Origin: Sipunculus nudus
Lineage: Eukaryota; Annelida; Sipuncula; Golfingiida; Sipunculidae
Direction: 5' to 3'
Length of the DNA stretch: 64,000 nucleotides
Assembly: GCA_026874595.1 (NCBI GenBank)
Contig: JAPPUL010000082.1
Span: 992,001 to 1,056,000, forward strand
Part shown: positions 17,910 to 26,948 of the stretch, piece after piece
How the letters are laid out: each line of letters begins with the position of its first letter
How positions within the stretch are numbered: the stretch's first letter is position 1
Made by a program: the position numbers and the translations under genes
The notes under the pieces: model-generated
The model's database searches: none
What the model saw: only the letters and a program-made list of their open reading frames with translations
Told to the model about the DNA's origin: nothing

Positions 17910-19031
17910 TTAGTTTATCTTATATATGTTAACTTTTATGCTTTTATCATTTATTATCTGCTCTATTATCCTGTCCATCTTGCCGTCTTTATACATATAA
18001 TCACTTTCATACACCTCCTGCGTTCCAATAGATATATGACGACGTAGTGCACCTTTAAAATCATAAAATGAAAAATGTTTTGCATCCTGAGGGCCTATGT
18101 GTCCGACAAATGCATCGTAGCCTACTATATATTTTATTTTACTGCTTCTATAATAATAGAGAACAAGATATACTCGTTCCCTATTTAAGGGTATTTTTAA
18201 GGCATTAAAATTCTTATGCCCCTTTATTAGCAATTCCCAAGACGTTCTTCTTATTTGTTTGCCAAACTTTGGTTTTGATATCCCAAATCTCGTTCTCGGT
18301 AAACCTTCTGGCACTACCGGATTTAAATCTTTTATATCTTCAAAGTATTTTTGGCGTACTTTACTGTAATTTATCTCACGCAATATGTGTCCTGTATAAA
18401 TCGGATAATATAGTTTGAGGCTCCTTTTGTAATTCTTTATCAGTTGCGCTTTTAGTTTATCTTCATTGGCTTTGTCTACTCTGTTTAACCTCTTATATAC
18501 TTTATTGCTTGCCTTTGATATATAGCCATATTTTGACTTATAAAAGTTTTTTCCCCATACACTATAAAAATCATAACCATATTTTGCATATATTTTGGCT
18601 CTTATTAGATTAATCTCCCCTGAGTGCAGATTCTTTATATACTTATTCGCTATCAAGCCACTAGGTATGTCTAAGTTTATTTTCCGTACCTTATTCTTTA
18701 TTATTTTATCTTTGAGATTTGGTTTAGCACCTTTTTTAGACTTATCTAAAACCTCTTCAGCTTCTTTACTTGATCTTTTCCATTTCTTCTCTTTTTTGGT
18801 ATTTTCTTTTTTGGTATTTTCTTTTGTCTCAGTAGATTTTTTCTTAGTAGATGGAGCTACAGCTTCTGTCTCATCACCTTTATAATCTACCACCGTAAAG
18901 GTATTTATTGGGCCCTTTGGTAGTGGTATCCCTTTTTCGCTCTTTTCTGGCTTGTTTTTAGTTTCATTGCCACAACGCGTTATGAAATTTAGCGTTAAAA
19001 GTAGTACGAATATTAATATCGGTTTTTTCAT
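17910..19031 (-). CDS. YARHG-domain lipoprotein
   Basis: 373 residues. The N terminus (KKPILIFVLLLTLNFITRC) is a signal peptide with a cysteine at position 20. The lipobox is loose, with Arg at -1, which is unusual even for the relaxed spirochaete pattern. A Lys/Glu/Thr-rich linker follows, including a KKENT motif repeated through a 15-bp direct repeat (18791-18820). Next comes a YARHG-type domain (LIRAKIYAKYGYDFYSVWGKNFY). The C-terminal half is unassigned. YARHG domains occur in extracellular proteins, probably in peptidoglycan or surface binding. It begins 4 bp after leuS stops, so it is translated from the same message. Confidence 0.75.
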   Translation of the reverse strand: MKKPILIFVLLLTLNFITRCGNETKNKPEKSEKGIPLPKGPINTFTVVDYKGDETEAVAPSTKKKSTETKENTKKENTKKEKKWKRSSKEAEEVLDKSKKGAKPNLKDKIIKNKVRKINLDIPSGLIANKYIKNLHSGEINLIRAKIYAKYGYDFYSVWGKNFYKSKYGYISKASNKVYKRLNRVDKANEDKLKAQLIKNYKRSLKLYYPIYTGHILREINYSKVRQKYFEDIKDLNPVVPEGLPRTRFGISKPKFGKQIRRTSWELLIKGHKNFNALKIPLNRERVYLVLYYYRSSKIKYIVGYDAFVGHIGPQDAKHFSFYDFKGALRRHISIGTQEVYESDYMYKDGKMDRIIEQIINDKSIKVNIYKIN

Positions 19032-19035
19032 AACA

Positions 19036-21618
19036 CTATATTACGACGTTCACAAGCTTGTTTTTTACTACTATAACCTTCTTTACGCTATTTTGTCCTA
19101 TCCACTTCATTATTACTTCATTATTAAACACTGCTTGCTTTAGTCCATCCTCATTAATGTCTGCCGGTAATGTCTCTCGTGCCCGTACCTTCCCGTTCAC
19201 TTGAAAAACATAAGTTATATTATCTTTTTTGACAAACACTTTATTGTAATTTATAAATCCGCTGCCAAAAACACTACCCTCCCCGCCTAGTTTTTCATGC
19301 AATTCCTCAGATAGATGCGGTGTTATCGGGCCTAGTAGTTTTGTTACTGCCATAAGGCTTAGTCGAAGCAATATCTTACTCTCTTTACTTACATACTCAA
19401 CGCTGTATAGACTGTTTATAAACTCCATTATCGCTGCTATCCCTGTGTTGAACTGATATCTCTCTATGAAATCTTCTCTTACCTTCTTTATCGTTTTATG
19501 CATTTTACGGTATACTTCTTTATAACTATCTGATAAAGTAGGATATATTTTTTCTTCAAAGTGCTTATAGCTTACTCTATCACTTCCTTTTGACTTTTGA
19601 CTATACAACAAATATAATCTGTATACACGATTTATAAATTTAGAACATCCTCCTACCCCTCGCTCGCTCCATTCAAGGTCTCGTTTTGGAGGCGCGGCAA
19701 ATAGTACGAACAACCTTAGTGTGTCTGCTCCGTACTTGTCTAACATGTTGTTTGGATCAACGCCATTCTTCTTCGATTTCGACATCTTCTCAAGCTTTAT
19801 TATAAGCTTTTCTCCTGTTTCGGGACACGTTTTATGCCCAGCTAGTTCTTCTTTGCTATAATATCTTCTTGCCTTTCGTGAAAAGTAGGACGGCGATACT
19901 ACCATACCCTGTGTTAGCAGATTCTTAAACGGTTCTTTATAGCTTGTATAGCCAAGATCGTTTAGTGCTTTTGTAAAAAATCGAGCGTATAAAAGATGTA
20001 ATATTGCATGTTCTATACCCCCTACATATTGGTCTACGTTCATCCAATAATCTACGAGTTCTTTATTTAATATATTTGTATCTTCTTTTGGGCTGCAGTA
20101 TCTTAAAAAGTACCAGGACGAACATACAAAGGTATCCATTGTATCAGTTTCACGCTTTGCATCCCCACCGCACTTTGGACATTTAGTCCTTAGAAACTTT
20201 TCATTGTGAGTAAGAGGATTGCCAAGCTCTTTGAACTCTACATCATCAGGAAGGAGCACCGGTAGTGATTCTTTATCTACAGGAACAATCCCGCAGCGTT
20301 TGCAGTAGATTATCGGAATCGGATTGCCCCAGTAGCGTTGTCTTGATATTAGCCAATCCTTTAGCCTATACTCTAGCTTCCCTTTTCCATACCCTTTTAA
20401 CTCCGCTTCCTTTATTATCGCCTGCTTTGCGTCCTCACTGCTCATACCATCAAATTTATCGGAGTTTATTAGTATCCCCGACTTCGTATATGCCCCTTCT
20501 AAACTACTTCCTATCATCCCTTCTTCAGCTTGTATCACCACATTTATAGGTATATCGTACTTTTTCGCAAAAAGAAAATCCCTACTATCATGTGCCGGAA
20601 CTCCCATAACCACCCCTGTCCCGTACTCTACTAATACAAAATTTGCTATGTATAAGGGAATTTTAGCTCCATTAAACGGATTCTCTGCGTACTCTCCTGT
20701 AAATATCCCCTCTTTGCTTATGTCTTCTCGCGTCCTTTCTATTCTGTCTTGTTTTATTATCCTAGCTACAAACTCCTCTATCTGACCTTTTCTCGGATTG
20801 CCTTCTATTAGCTCATCTATCAAATCATGCTCAGGCGATATCGCCATGAAGCTTACTCCGTATATTGTGTCTGGACGCGTTGTGAATATTGCAAGCTCTT
20901 TTCCTCTCAATTTGAAGTTTATATAAAGTCCAAAGCTTTTTCCTATCCAGTTCTCTTGCATCGTTATCACTTGTTCTGGCCAGTTGCCAAGCTCATTATA
21001 CCCGCTAAGAAGCTCATCGGCGTACTTTGTTATCTTTATAAACCATTGCGACATCTTCTTTATCTCAATCTCTGTTCCGCACCTCCAGCAACATCCATTT
21101 GCTACCTGCTCATTTGCAAGTACTGTCATGTCATTCGGACACCAGTTAACCGGCGCTTCCTTCTTATATATCAAACCACGCTCGTATAACTCTAAAAATA
21201 ATGCTTGCTGCCATTTGTAATATTCTTTGTCGCATGTTATAAGTTCTTTCTCCCAGTCGTATGAAAAGCCAAACCTCTTTAATTGACTCTTCATCTTCTC
21301 TATATTACTATAGGTCCATTCCTTTGGATGTATCCCTTTTTCAAATGCTGCGTTCTCTGCGGGCAGTCCAAATGCATCCCAACCCATTGGATGCAGCACT
21401 TGTTTGCCAAGTAGCCTTTGTAGATTTGCTATTGCGTCTCCTATTGCGTAGTTCCTTACGTGTCCCATGTGAATCTCGCCAGATGGGTAGGGGAACATCT
21501 CAAGACAATAAAATTTATTGCCTTTTTCTCTCATATTGCCACTACTAAATATCTTTTCTTGCCCCCACCTCTTTTGCCATTTGTCTTCTAACGCCTTATA
21601 ATCATATTCACTGCTCAT
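19036..21618 (-). CDS. leuS: Leucyl-tRNA synthetase
   Basis: 860 residues, standard bacterial LeuRS. The HIGH-type motif is PSGEIHMGHVRN, the KMSKS loop is KLEKMSKSKKNGVDP, and the large CP1 editing insertion with TTRPDTIYGV and GVPAHDSRDF is present. Zn-type Cys clusters are seen (CKRCGIVP, CPKCGGDA). It charges tRNA-Leu in the cytoplasm. It is the first gene of the leftward leuS-lipoprotein-mutS2 group; AAGG lies about 10 bases before the ATG. The 449-bp upstream spacer contains unusual structure, described separately. Confidence 0.98.
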   Translation of the reverse strand: MSSEYDYKALEDKWQKRWGQEKIFSSGNMREKGNKFYCLEMFPYPSGEIHMGHVRNYAIGDAIANLQRLLGKQVLHPMGWDAFGLPAENAAFEKGIHPKEWTYSNIEKMKSQLKRFGFSYDWEKELITCDKEYYKWQQALFLELYERGLIYKKEAPVNWCPNDMTVLANEQVANGCCWRCGTEIEIKKMSQWFIKITKYADELLSGYNELGNWPEQVITMQENWIGKSFGLYINFKLRGKELAIFTTRPDTIYGVSFMAISPEHDLIDELIEGNPRKGQIEEFVARIIKQDRIERTREDISKEGIFTGEYAENPFNGAKIPLYIANFVLVEYGTGVVMGVPAHDSRDFLFAKKYDIPINVVIQAEEGMIGSSLEGAYTKSGILINSDKFDGMSSEDAKQAIIKEAELKGYGKGKLEYRLKDWLISRQRYWGNPIPIIYCKRCGIVPVDKESLPVLLPDDVEFKELGNPLTHNEKFLRTKCPKCGGDAKRETDTMDTFVCSSWYFLRYCSPKEDTNILNKELVDYWMNVDQYVGGIEHAILHLLYARFFTKALNDLGYTSYKEPFKNLLTQGMVVSPSYFSRKARRYYSKEELAGHKTCPETGEKLIIKLEKMSKSKKNGVDPNNMLDKYGADTLRLFVLFAAPPKRDLEWSERGVGGCSKFINRVYRLYLLYSQKSKGSDRVSYKHFEEKIYPTLSDSYKEVYRKMHKTIKKVREDFIERYQFNTGIAAIMEFINSLYSVEYVSKESKILLRLSLMAVTKLLGPITPHLSEELHEKLGGEGSVFGSGFINYNKVFVKKDNITYVFQVNGKVRARETLPADINEDGLKQAVFNNEVIMKWIGQNSVKKVIVVKNKLVNVVI

Positions 21619-21663
21619 TTTAAGACCTTCGTTCTTTTTTCATTTGTTTTTTGGGAATTTTAA

Positions 21664-21785
21664 ATAATAACAAGTTTTCTTCCAAAACGCATTTTATCTA
21701 AAACATTTATTGCCTTTTCTAAGATATTATTATTAGCTGTATTTAAGTCAGCCGCATCCGGAAATACAAATCCATCCTACGTATA
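21664..21785 (-). pseudogene. Possible decayed short gene upstream of leuS
   Basis: On the minus strand a frame of about 38 codons ends just before 21660. It reads like real protein (FVFPDAADLN, LEKAINVLDKMRFGRK) but starts directly after a stop codon without any initiation codon. A second protein-like frame immediately upstream lies in another phase. The pieces could be a gene broken by several indels; chance is possible at this length. Confidence 0.25.
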
Positions 21786-21861
21786 GAGCTTAACTCTTTC
21801 GTATAGTAGACTAATTCTCTAATTATTTATATAAAAAAAACTTTTATTTTGACACATTCTT

Positions 21862-21900
21862 TTATTGCGTGTGTTTTAATATAACATGTAGAGTTTTCAT
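21862..21900 (-). CDS. Twelve-codon leader-like ORF with strong Shine-Dalgarno
   Basis: Read leftward, GGAGGAG (21908-21914) lies 7 bases before an ATG at 21898-21900, which opens a 12-codon frame (MKTLHVILKHTQ) ending in TAA. It might be a leader peptide for leuS, 240 bases downstream, or the intact start of the decayed gene. Only two of the 12 codons are leucine, so leucine attenuation is not strongly supported. Confidence 0.3.
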   Translation of the reverse strand: MKTLHVILKHTQ

Positions 21901-21967
21901 TTTTTTTCTCCTCCATTGATTGTCTTCATGAGAGCCATTCCTTGGCTCTCATGTTGCTTTTTTTTTT
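21885..21967 (+). ncRNA. Candidate small RNA with CUCCUCC segment and own terminator
   Basis: On the + strand a T8 run leads into CTCCTCC (21908-21914), complementary to a Shine-Dalgarno sequence. An 11-bp perfect hairpin and a T10 run follow. No + strand gene ends nearby, so the terminator needs its own short transcript. TTGACA at 21849 and TAATAT at 21877 lie upstream but 22 bases apart, too far for an ordinary sigma-70 promoter, so the 5' end is uncertain. The function would be pairing with ribosome-binding sites; this is inference only. Confidence 0.35.
21927..21967 (+). terminator. Intrinsic terminator, + strand
   Basis: Stem CATGAGAGCCA (21927-21937) pairs perfectly with TGGCTCTCATG (21943-21953) around a TTCCT loop. 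Four bases later come ten consecutive T (21958-21967). On the minus strand there is no T run after the hairpin, so it acts rightward although both flanking genes point left. Confidence 0.75.
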
Positions 21968-22067
21968 AAAGTAAAGCAAGTAAAGCATTTGCCACAAACG
22001 TTTTAGCATATTAAATATATTCAGGTTTAGAGCAATTTATGAGCTTAATAATAGCTTTCTGACATGT

Positions 22068-23630
22068 TTATGACATTTTATAGGAAAGAGATATTGCCTT
22101 AAGCATTGCCTTTGCCTTATTTTTAGTTTCTAAGAATTCAAGCTCTTCTTTAGAATCGTACACGACGCCGCCTGCTGTTTGTATGTAGGCCTTGTCATCC
22201 TTTATCACTACCGTCCTTATTATTATGCAACTGTCCATATCTCCATTAAAACCAAAATAGGCAACCCCTCCTCCATAAAGACCGCGTTTTACCGGCTCAA
22301 GTTCCTCTATTATCTCCATTGCCCTTATTTTAGGTGCTCCGGTTAAGGTGCCGGCTGGAAACGAGGACAAAAATAAATCGAACATATCTTTATCATCTTT
22401 TAATATTCCTTCTATCTCCGAGACCAAGTGTATTACATGTGAGTATTTTTCTGCATACATAAGTTTTTCTTTAAGCCCATCATGTGCAAGCTTAACACTA
22501 CCAAACTTACATACTCGCCCAAGATCATTCCTACCAAGGTCCACAAGCATGATATGCTCAGCAAGCTCTTTTTTATCACTTGCAAGCTCAAGCTCCATTT
22601 TCCTCTCATACTCTTTAGTCTTCCCTCGTCCTCGTGTCCCTGCAATAGGACGTGCTATTACCTTATTCCCTTCCTTCTTGACAAGTAGTTCAGGCGATGA
22701 GCCTATTATTTCTATGTCGTTAAATTTAAGATAGAACAAGTAAGGGGAGGGGTTTATTGAGCGCAAAGCCCTATATATTGTAAAATGGTCTATTCCCTTT
22801 AGTGTGTGTTCAAGCCGCCTTGATATTTGTACTTGGAATATATCTCCTTGTATAATATACTCCTTGGCCTTCCTAACTGCCGCTTTATACTCAGTCTCCG
22901 TAAACGAGGCTTTTGATACAACTTGTTTTATATCTTCTTCTATATCTTGTTCTATTTCTTCTTCTGATGGTTTTTTAGTTTCTTTTTCATTGCCACTTAA
23001 AAGAAGAGGAGTTTTAATGCTTAGATAAAGCGATTCTATTGTACTTTTCCCCTGCTCATACTCAGCTTTAAGCGACTTTGTATCTTTGTATTTCCTTGTG
23101 TCTATATTATAAGTTATTCTCACTTTATGCGTTACGTGGTCAAGACTTATTATATGTTTAGGGAATATGAAGTTGATATGCGGGATATTAAGGTCGTCCT
23201 CATTTGTGTCAGGCAACTTTTCTACTATGCGTATGGCATCATAACTAAAGTATCCAACCGCACCCCCATGAAATGGTGATGTTTTTATTTCATCTGAGGA
23301 GAATGCTTTATAGCGATTTATAATCTTTTTAAGACTTCCAATTGGATCTTTTGTCTCAAACTCATGCTTAGTTCCGTATTCTATAATCTGGCATATATTA
23401 TATTTGGCACGAAATATTATTGCAGGATCGCTTCCTAAAAAAGAATAACGCCCAATACTCTCACCTCCCGTTACAGAATCAAGCAAAAAGGAGTATTCTT
23501 TATCTTTATAAAGCTTCATAAAAAGGGATACAGGAGTCTCTAAATCTGCTATAAACTCTTTATATATAGGGATTAAATTATATTCCTTACTAAGCTTAAA
23601 AAGCTCATCCAGACTAAGATATGATTCCAT
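22068..23630 (-). CDS. trpE: Anthranilate synthase component I
   Basis: 520 residues of the chorismate-binding family. The N-terminal half has SFLLDSVTGGESIGRYSFLG, the LLxS-type tryptophan feedback site of TrpE. The C-terminal catalytic half has IAGTRGRGKT, LVDLGRNDLGRV, FPAGTLTGAPKIRAMEII and IQTAGGVVYDS. TrpE makes anthranilate from chorismate with glutamine-derived ammonia from TrpG, which is not in this window. The feedback-site motif favours TrpE over PabB. It lies 44 bp after hisE and is probably cotranscribed with it. Confidence 0.93.
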   Translation of the reverse strand: MESYLSLDELFKLSKEYNLIPIYKEFIADLETPVSLFMKLYKDKEYSFLLDSVTGGESIGRYSFLGSDPAIIFRAKYNICQIIEYGTKHEFETKDPIGSLKKIINRYKAFSSDEIKTSPFHGGAVGYFSYDAIRIVEKLPDTNEDDLNIPHINFIFPKHIISLDHVTHKVRITYNIDTRKYKDTKSLKAEYEQGKSTIESLYLSIKTPLLLSGNEKETKKPSEEEIEQDIEEDIKQVVSKASFTETEYKAAVRKAKEYIIQGDIFQVQISRRLEHTLKGIDHFTIYRALRSINPSPYLFYLKFNDIEIIGSSPELLVKKEGNKVIARPIAGTRGRGKTKEYERKMELELASDKKELAEHIMLVDLGRNDLGRVCKFGSVKLAHDGLKEKLMYAEKYSHVIHLVSEIEGILKDDKDMFDLFLSSFPAGTLTGAPKIRAMEIIEELEPVKRGLYGGGVAYFGFNGDMDSCIIIRTVVIKDDKAYIQTAGGVVYDSKEELEFLETKNKAKAMLKAISLSYKMS

Positions 23631-23674
23631 AATGCCTTTCTTTATAAAATAACTAACTTAGCTAAATATAAGCT

Positions 23675-23983
23675 TTACTTAAAGCGCTTTCTAAGCTCAC
23701 CAAATACAAGATTAGGTTCAATCTCATGATAAGACAAAAGAACGATGGCATGAAAAAACAAATCCGACACCTCATGTATAATAGCCTCTTTAGAAGCATC
23801 CTTGCTTGCGAGAAGAGTTTCACCAGCCTCTTCAATAAGCTTTTTCAATATAGAATCAAGTCCTTTGTCAAATAACGATGCAACATAAGAGTCCGTGGGT
23901 CTTGTTTTTTTTCTTTGGAGCACCACTTTGTAAATATCATTTAATATAGCTGGTGTTGCAGCTGGTTTTTGTCCGTGTATCAC
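23675..23983 (-). CDS. hisE: Phosphoribosyl-ATP pyrophosphatase
   Basis: 102 residues, MazG-like fold. It hydrolyses phosphoribosyl-ATP to phosphoribosyl-AMP in histidine synthesis. Motifs: SYVASLFDKGLDSILKKLIEEAGETLLASK and HEVSDLFFHAIVLL, with the EExxE metal site and the second acid pair. No other his gene is present, so it is a dispersed his gene. The frame starts with GTG at 23983 and lacks a clear Shine-Dalgarno; initiation closer to ILNDIYKVV, where HisE proteins usually begin, cannot be excluded. Confidence 0.88.
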   Translation of the reverse strand: MIHGQKPAATPAILNDIYKVVLQRKKTRPTDSYVASLFDKGLDSILKKLIEEAGETLLASKDASKEAIIHEVSDLFFHAIVLLSYHEIEPNLVFGELRKRFK

Positions 23984-24176
23984 TTGTTTTTACAGTGCCT
24001 TATAGAATGTTATAATACTAAAGTAAATGTAAACATAATAAGCTGTAAATCAAATAAAAATTGGGTAAAGCGAAATAAAAAAATAATACTTGACAGACAA
24101 ACCCAAAGTATTTAAGTTAATTTTGTTCTTAGTATTGCAATAATCATTATACTAATAATGCTGTGCAAAAAGGAAG

Positions 24177-24193
24177 GGGAGCGTAGCTCAGGT

Positions 24194-24225
<32 letters not shown>

Positions 24226-24250
24226 GAAGGTTCAACTCCTTCCGCTCCCA
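24177..24250 (+). tRNA. tRNA-Ile (GAT anticodon)
   Basis: A 74-base cloverleaf. Acceptor GGGAGCG pairs with CGCTCCC, with discriminator A; D arm GCTC...GAGC; anticodon stem CTGTG/CGCAG with loop CTGATAA, giving anticodon GAT; T arm GAAGG TTCAACT CCTTC. CCA is not encoded. A TATACT box at 24148-24153 could be its -10. Confidence 0.96.
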
Positions 24251-24435
24251 AAATTGTTTGTCCCAAATGCTTTTTTTGTATAGTTAACGTTTAATATAGT
24301 GTCCAAAAGGCTTATTGAATCAAAATAAGGCTTGCTTTTTAGAGCATAGGAATTATCTTAATATTTGTGCAAGTAAGTATAGAGTTAGTTTGCACGAGTA
24401 AATGCTTTGTATCAAACGTTATTATGCGACTTATG

Positions 24436-24509
24436 GGGGGTGTAGTTCAGCTGGTTAGAACGCTGCCCTGTCAAGGCAGAGGTCGCGGGTTCAAGTCCCG
24501 TCACTCCCG
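24436..24509 (+). tRNA. tRNA-Asp (GTC anticodon)
   Basis: A 74-base cloverleaf. Acceptor GGGGGTG pairs with CACTCCC (one G-U), discriminator G; D arm GTTC...GAAC; anticodon stem CTGCC/GGCAG with loop CTGTCAA, giving anticodon GTC; T arm CGGGT TCAAGTC CCG. CCA is not encoded. It follows tRNA-Ile by 185 bp and precedes the GlmU-like gene by 36 bp. Confidence 0.96.
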
Positions 24510-24545
24510 TTTTATTGGATATGTGCTCTTTTAAAGAGTAGTTTT

Positions 24546-25850
24546 ATGATTATAGTATTATATGAGGACTTTACCTACGACAAGCTTTATCCTATAACCT
24601 TAAGCCGACCTGTATGTCTAGTTAAAACAGGTGTAGGAACATTACTTGACAGAATAAAACGACTTTTCCTTGAGGATGACGTAACCTTTAAACATGTTAT
24701 AAGAGATTATCTTGTTGAGGGGTTTAGAGAGCTTGAGCCATTTTCTTTTGAAATGGTTTTGCCAGACGAAGAATATTTATTTATTAAAGCCAACCTACAT
24801 TTGAATAAAAAGCCAGCTATAAACTGTAATGAAGTGTATTTGGGGGAGGGAGATGCTTTAGGGGATTATGTAGGCAATGAGGAGGTAATATGTTTTAAGG
24901 TTTTGGGATCTTTATTGCAAGGCTTTAATAAGGCTTTATTTTTCAAACGTGATGGACTTTTGGAGTATGTTAAAAGGCTTTCTCTTAAGGTGGTAAGGCG
25001 TGATTTTGGTGGCAAAAGGATAAACTATCTTTTTGATCTTGTGGAGAATAATTCAAATGCTTTGCTAGAAGATATATCTTATATTGGAACTTCAAATGAA
25101 GGGTTTTTTGATGTTTTAGGACATTCTGGTATTACGTTAAGTGGCAATGCTTGTGATTTACATATAAAAGAGGGAGCAAAGATATATCCTGGTGTACATT
25201 TCATAACAGAAAGCGGTCCAATACTAGTTGAAGAAGGAGTAATAATAAAGCCGTTTAGTTTACTTGAGGGTCCATGTTACATAGGCAAGGGAAGTCAACT
25301 AAAAAGTGTTAAGATTGGTAGTGGAACGACTATAGGCAACTATTGCAAAGTGGGAGGTGAGCTTGAGAGTACAATAATGCATGATTATAGTAATAAGAGT
25401 CACGAAGGCTTTATAGGGCATTCATACATAGGAGAATATGTTAATATGGGTGCTTTAACGACTACAAGTAATTTAAAGAACAATTACAGCGAGGTACGGC
25501 TTTTGTATCCTGGTGAGAATGAGGTTAGAACAGGCCTTGTTAAGGTAGGCTCTTATATAGGAGATCATAGCAAACTTGGGATAGGCTCATTACTTACAAC
25601 GGGCACGGTTTTAGGTTTTGGAGTAAATATATATTTTGGGGTGAGTTTATATTCTAAATATATACCATCGTTCATATGGGGTAGTAATATAGAATATCAA
25701 GAATATTTATTTGATAAATTTTTAAGTACCTGTCATGATGTTATGAAGAGAAGGTTGCAAATGACTACAGATGTAAAAGTTAGAGTTTATGAAAAAATAT
25801 TTGATCTTGAAAGAGAAAATAGAAGATTTTTTTTAGAAAGAAAAAACTAA
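24546..25850 (+). CDS. GlmU-like sugar nucleotidyltransferase / LbH acyltransferase
   Basis: 434 residues. The N-terminal half (IIVLYEDFTYDKLYPITLSRPVCLVKTGVGTLLDRIKRLF) matches the divergent GlmU_N_2 type nucleotidyltransferase, where the usual LAAGxGTRM loop is replaced. The C-terminal half is a left-handed beta-helix with hexapeptide repeats (IGKGSQLKSVKIGSGTTIGNYCKVGG, then GHSYIGEYVNMGALTTTSNLKNNY). This architecture suggests making a UDP-activated sugar for cell-envelope polymers, but the sugar is unknown. It starts 36 bp after tRNA-Asp and may share its transcript. Confidence 0.82.
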   Translation: MIIVLYEDFTYDKLYPITLSRPVCLVKTGVGTLLDRIKRLFLEDDVTFKHVIRDYLVEGFRELEPFSFEMVLPDEEYLFIKANLHLNKKPAINCNEVYLGEGDALGDYVGNEEVICFKVLGSLLQGFNKALFFKRDGLLEYVKRLSLKVVRRDFGGKRINYLFDLVENNSNALLEDISYIGTSNEGFFDVLGHSGITLSGNACDLHIKEGAKIYPGVHFITESGPILVEEGVIIKPFSLLEGPCYIGKGSQLKSVKIGSGTTIGNYCKVGGELESTIMHDYSNKSHEGFIGHSYIGEYVNMGALTTTSNLKNNYSEVRLLYPGENEVRTGLVKVGSYIGDHSKLGIGSLLTTGTVLGFGVNIYFGVSLYSKYIPSFIWGSNIEYQEYLFDKFLSTCHDVMKRRLQMTTDVKVRVYEKIFDLERENRRFFLERKN

Positions 25851-25857
25851 AATTAAC

Positions 25858-25886
25858 TTGACAAAGTGAAGAAAATAGTGTTTAAT
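25858..25886 (+). promoter_or_regulatory. Sigma-70 type promoter for the sigma-factor gene
   Basis: TTGACA (25858-25863) and TTTAAT (25881-25886) are separated by 17 bases, right after the stop of the GlmU-like gene. The leader to the sigma-factor ATG at 26057 would be about 165 bases. Confidence 0.7.
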
Positions 25887-26056
25887 AAAAACCACTTCCG
25901 GTAAAAAATGTAGCAAACAAAAAAAAGATGATGGCTTTATAAAAAAAAAGGTGTAGTAAAAATGGAGTTACTATATGCTATAGCTAATGCTTAAAGGGGT
26001 TTTCAGTTTAATAAAGACAATTAATGAATGCACAATTTGGCAGGAGAGATATTTGT

Positions 26057-26941
26057 ATGGGTAGAACTCAAACTAAACTTAAGGACAAGGGTACCATGAA
26101 GGACCTAGCTTACGAGGGACCACTTGCCCAATATTTAATGGAAATAGACAAAGTAAAGTTATTAACACGTGAAGAGGAGGGATTGTACGCAAAAGAAGCT
26201 TTTGAAGGGTGTAAAATATCAAGAGGTAAGTTAATTCGAGCTAACTTGCGTTTTGTTGTTAATATTGCCAAGAAGTATCAAAAGCGAGGCTTACCGTTAA
26301 TAGATTTAATCAGCGAAGGGAATATGGGGCTTATAACAGCGGCAGATAAATTTGATTATAGAAAGGGTTATCATTTCATATCATATGCTGTATGGTGGAT
26401 AAAACAATCGATACTAAAAGCTTTATCTGAAAAAACAAAATTAATAAGACTGCCTTTAAATAGAGCAAATCAATTAATGCAGATAGAAAAGCTTAAAAAA
26501 GAAAAAGAGCAGCTTAAAAATACAGATCTTACAAACTGTGAGATAGCAACCGCCCTAGATATAGAAGAGCATAGTGTATCTGACATACTAAATGCCTCAA
26601 GAGATTATGTGTCACTTGACGCTCCTATTGTATTTGATAAGAAAGAAAGATACTTATCAGAGCTAATAAGAGATAGTAATTTTAAGGAACCAGAAGAAAA
26701 GCTTGTAGATGTTTCGCTTAAAGAGACGATATCAAGATCGCTTGAGACCTTATCAGATAAAGAACAAGCAGTAATAAGGTTAAGATATGGTTTGGGAGGG
26801 ATAGATCCTCTGTCCTTAAAAGATATAGGTAGCAAATTTAACCTTACAAAAGAAAGAATAAGGCAGATAGAAAAGAAGGCTATACGTAGATTAAGACATC
26901 CATCACGGAGTCAGGCACTAAAATCTTTTCTTAAACTCTAA
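26057..26941 (+). CDS. Alternative (group 2) sigma-70 factor
   Basis: A sigma-70 family factor of about 294 residues, far shorter than a primary RpoD because region 1.1 and the non-conserved region are absent. Region 1.2 is PLAQYLMEIDKVKLLTREEE. Region 2 is LRFVVNIAKKYQKRGLPLIDLISEGNMGL plus YAVWWIKQSI. Region 3 has IRLPLNRANQL, and region 4 ends LSLKDIGSKFNLTKERIRQIEKKAIRRLR. It resembles RpoS-type group 2 factors, so it probably serves stress or stationary-phase genes. The ATG at 26057 has AGGAG 10 bases upstream; an earlier ATG at 26024 has no such site. A sigma-70 promoter lies at 25858. Confidence 0.88.
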   Translation: MGRTQTKLKDKGTMKDLAYEGPLAQYLMEIDKVKLLTREEEGLYAKEAFEGCKISRGKLIRANLRFVVNIAKKYQKRGLPLIDLISEGNMGLITAADKFDYRKGYHFISYAVWWIKQSILKALSEKTKLIRLPLNRANQLMQIEKLKKEKEQLKNTDLTNCEIATALDIEEHSVSDILNASRDYVSLDAPIVFDKKERYLSELIRDSNFKEPEEKLVDVSLKETISRSLETLSDKEQAVIRLRYGLGGIDPLSLKDIGSKFNLTKERIRQIEKKAIRRLRHPSRSQALKSFLKL

Positions 26942-26948
26942 AGAAAAT

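Larger units (their letters stand above)
21619..22067. other. Intergenic, 449 bp, with candidate small RNA and decayed frames
   Basis: No intact gene is visible. The right part holds a strong hairpin with a T10 run on the + strand. The same bases read leftward give a GGAGGAG Shine-Dalgarno and a 12-codon frame. The left part (21667-21790) has short protein-like frames on the minus strand that switch frame, suggesting a decayed gene upstream of leuS. Confidence 0.5.

Noticed and set aside
21849-21882. Sigma-70 promoter TTGACA / TAATAT for the small RNA
   Set aside because: The boxes are 22 bases apart, outside the working range; kept only as a remark.
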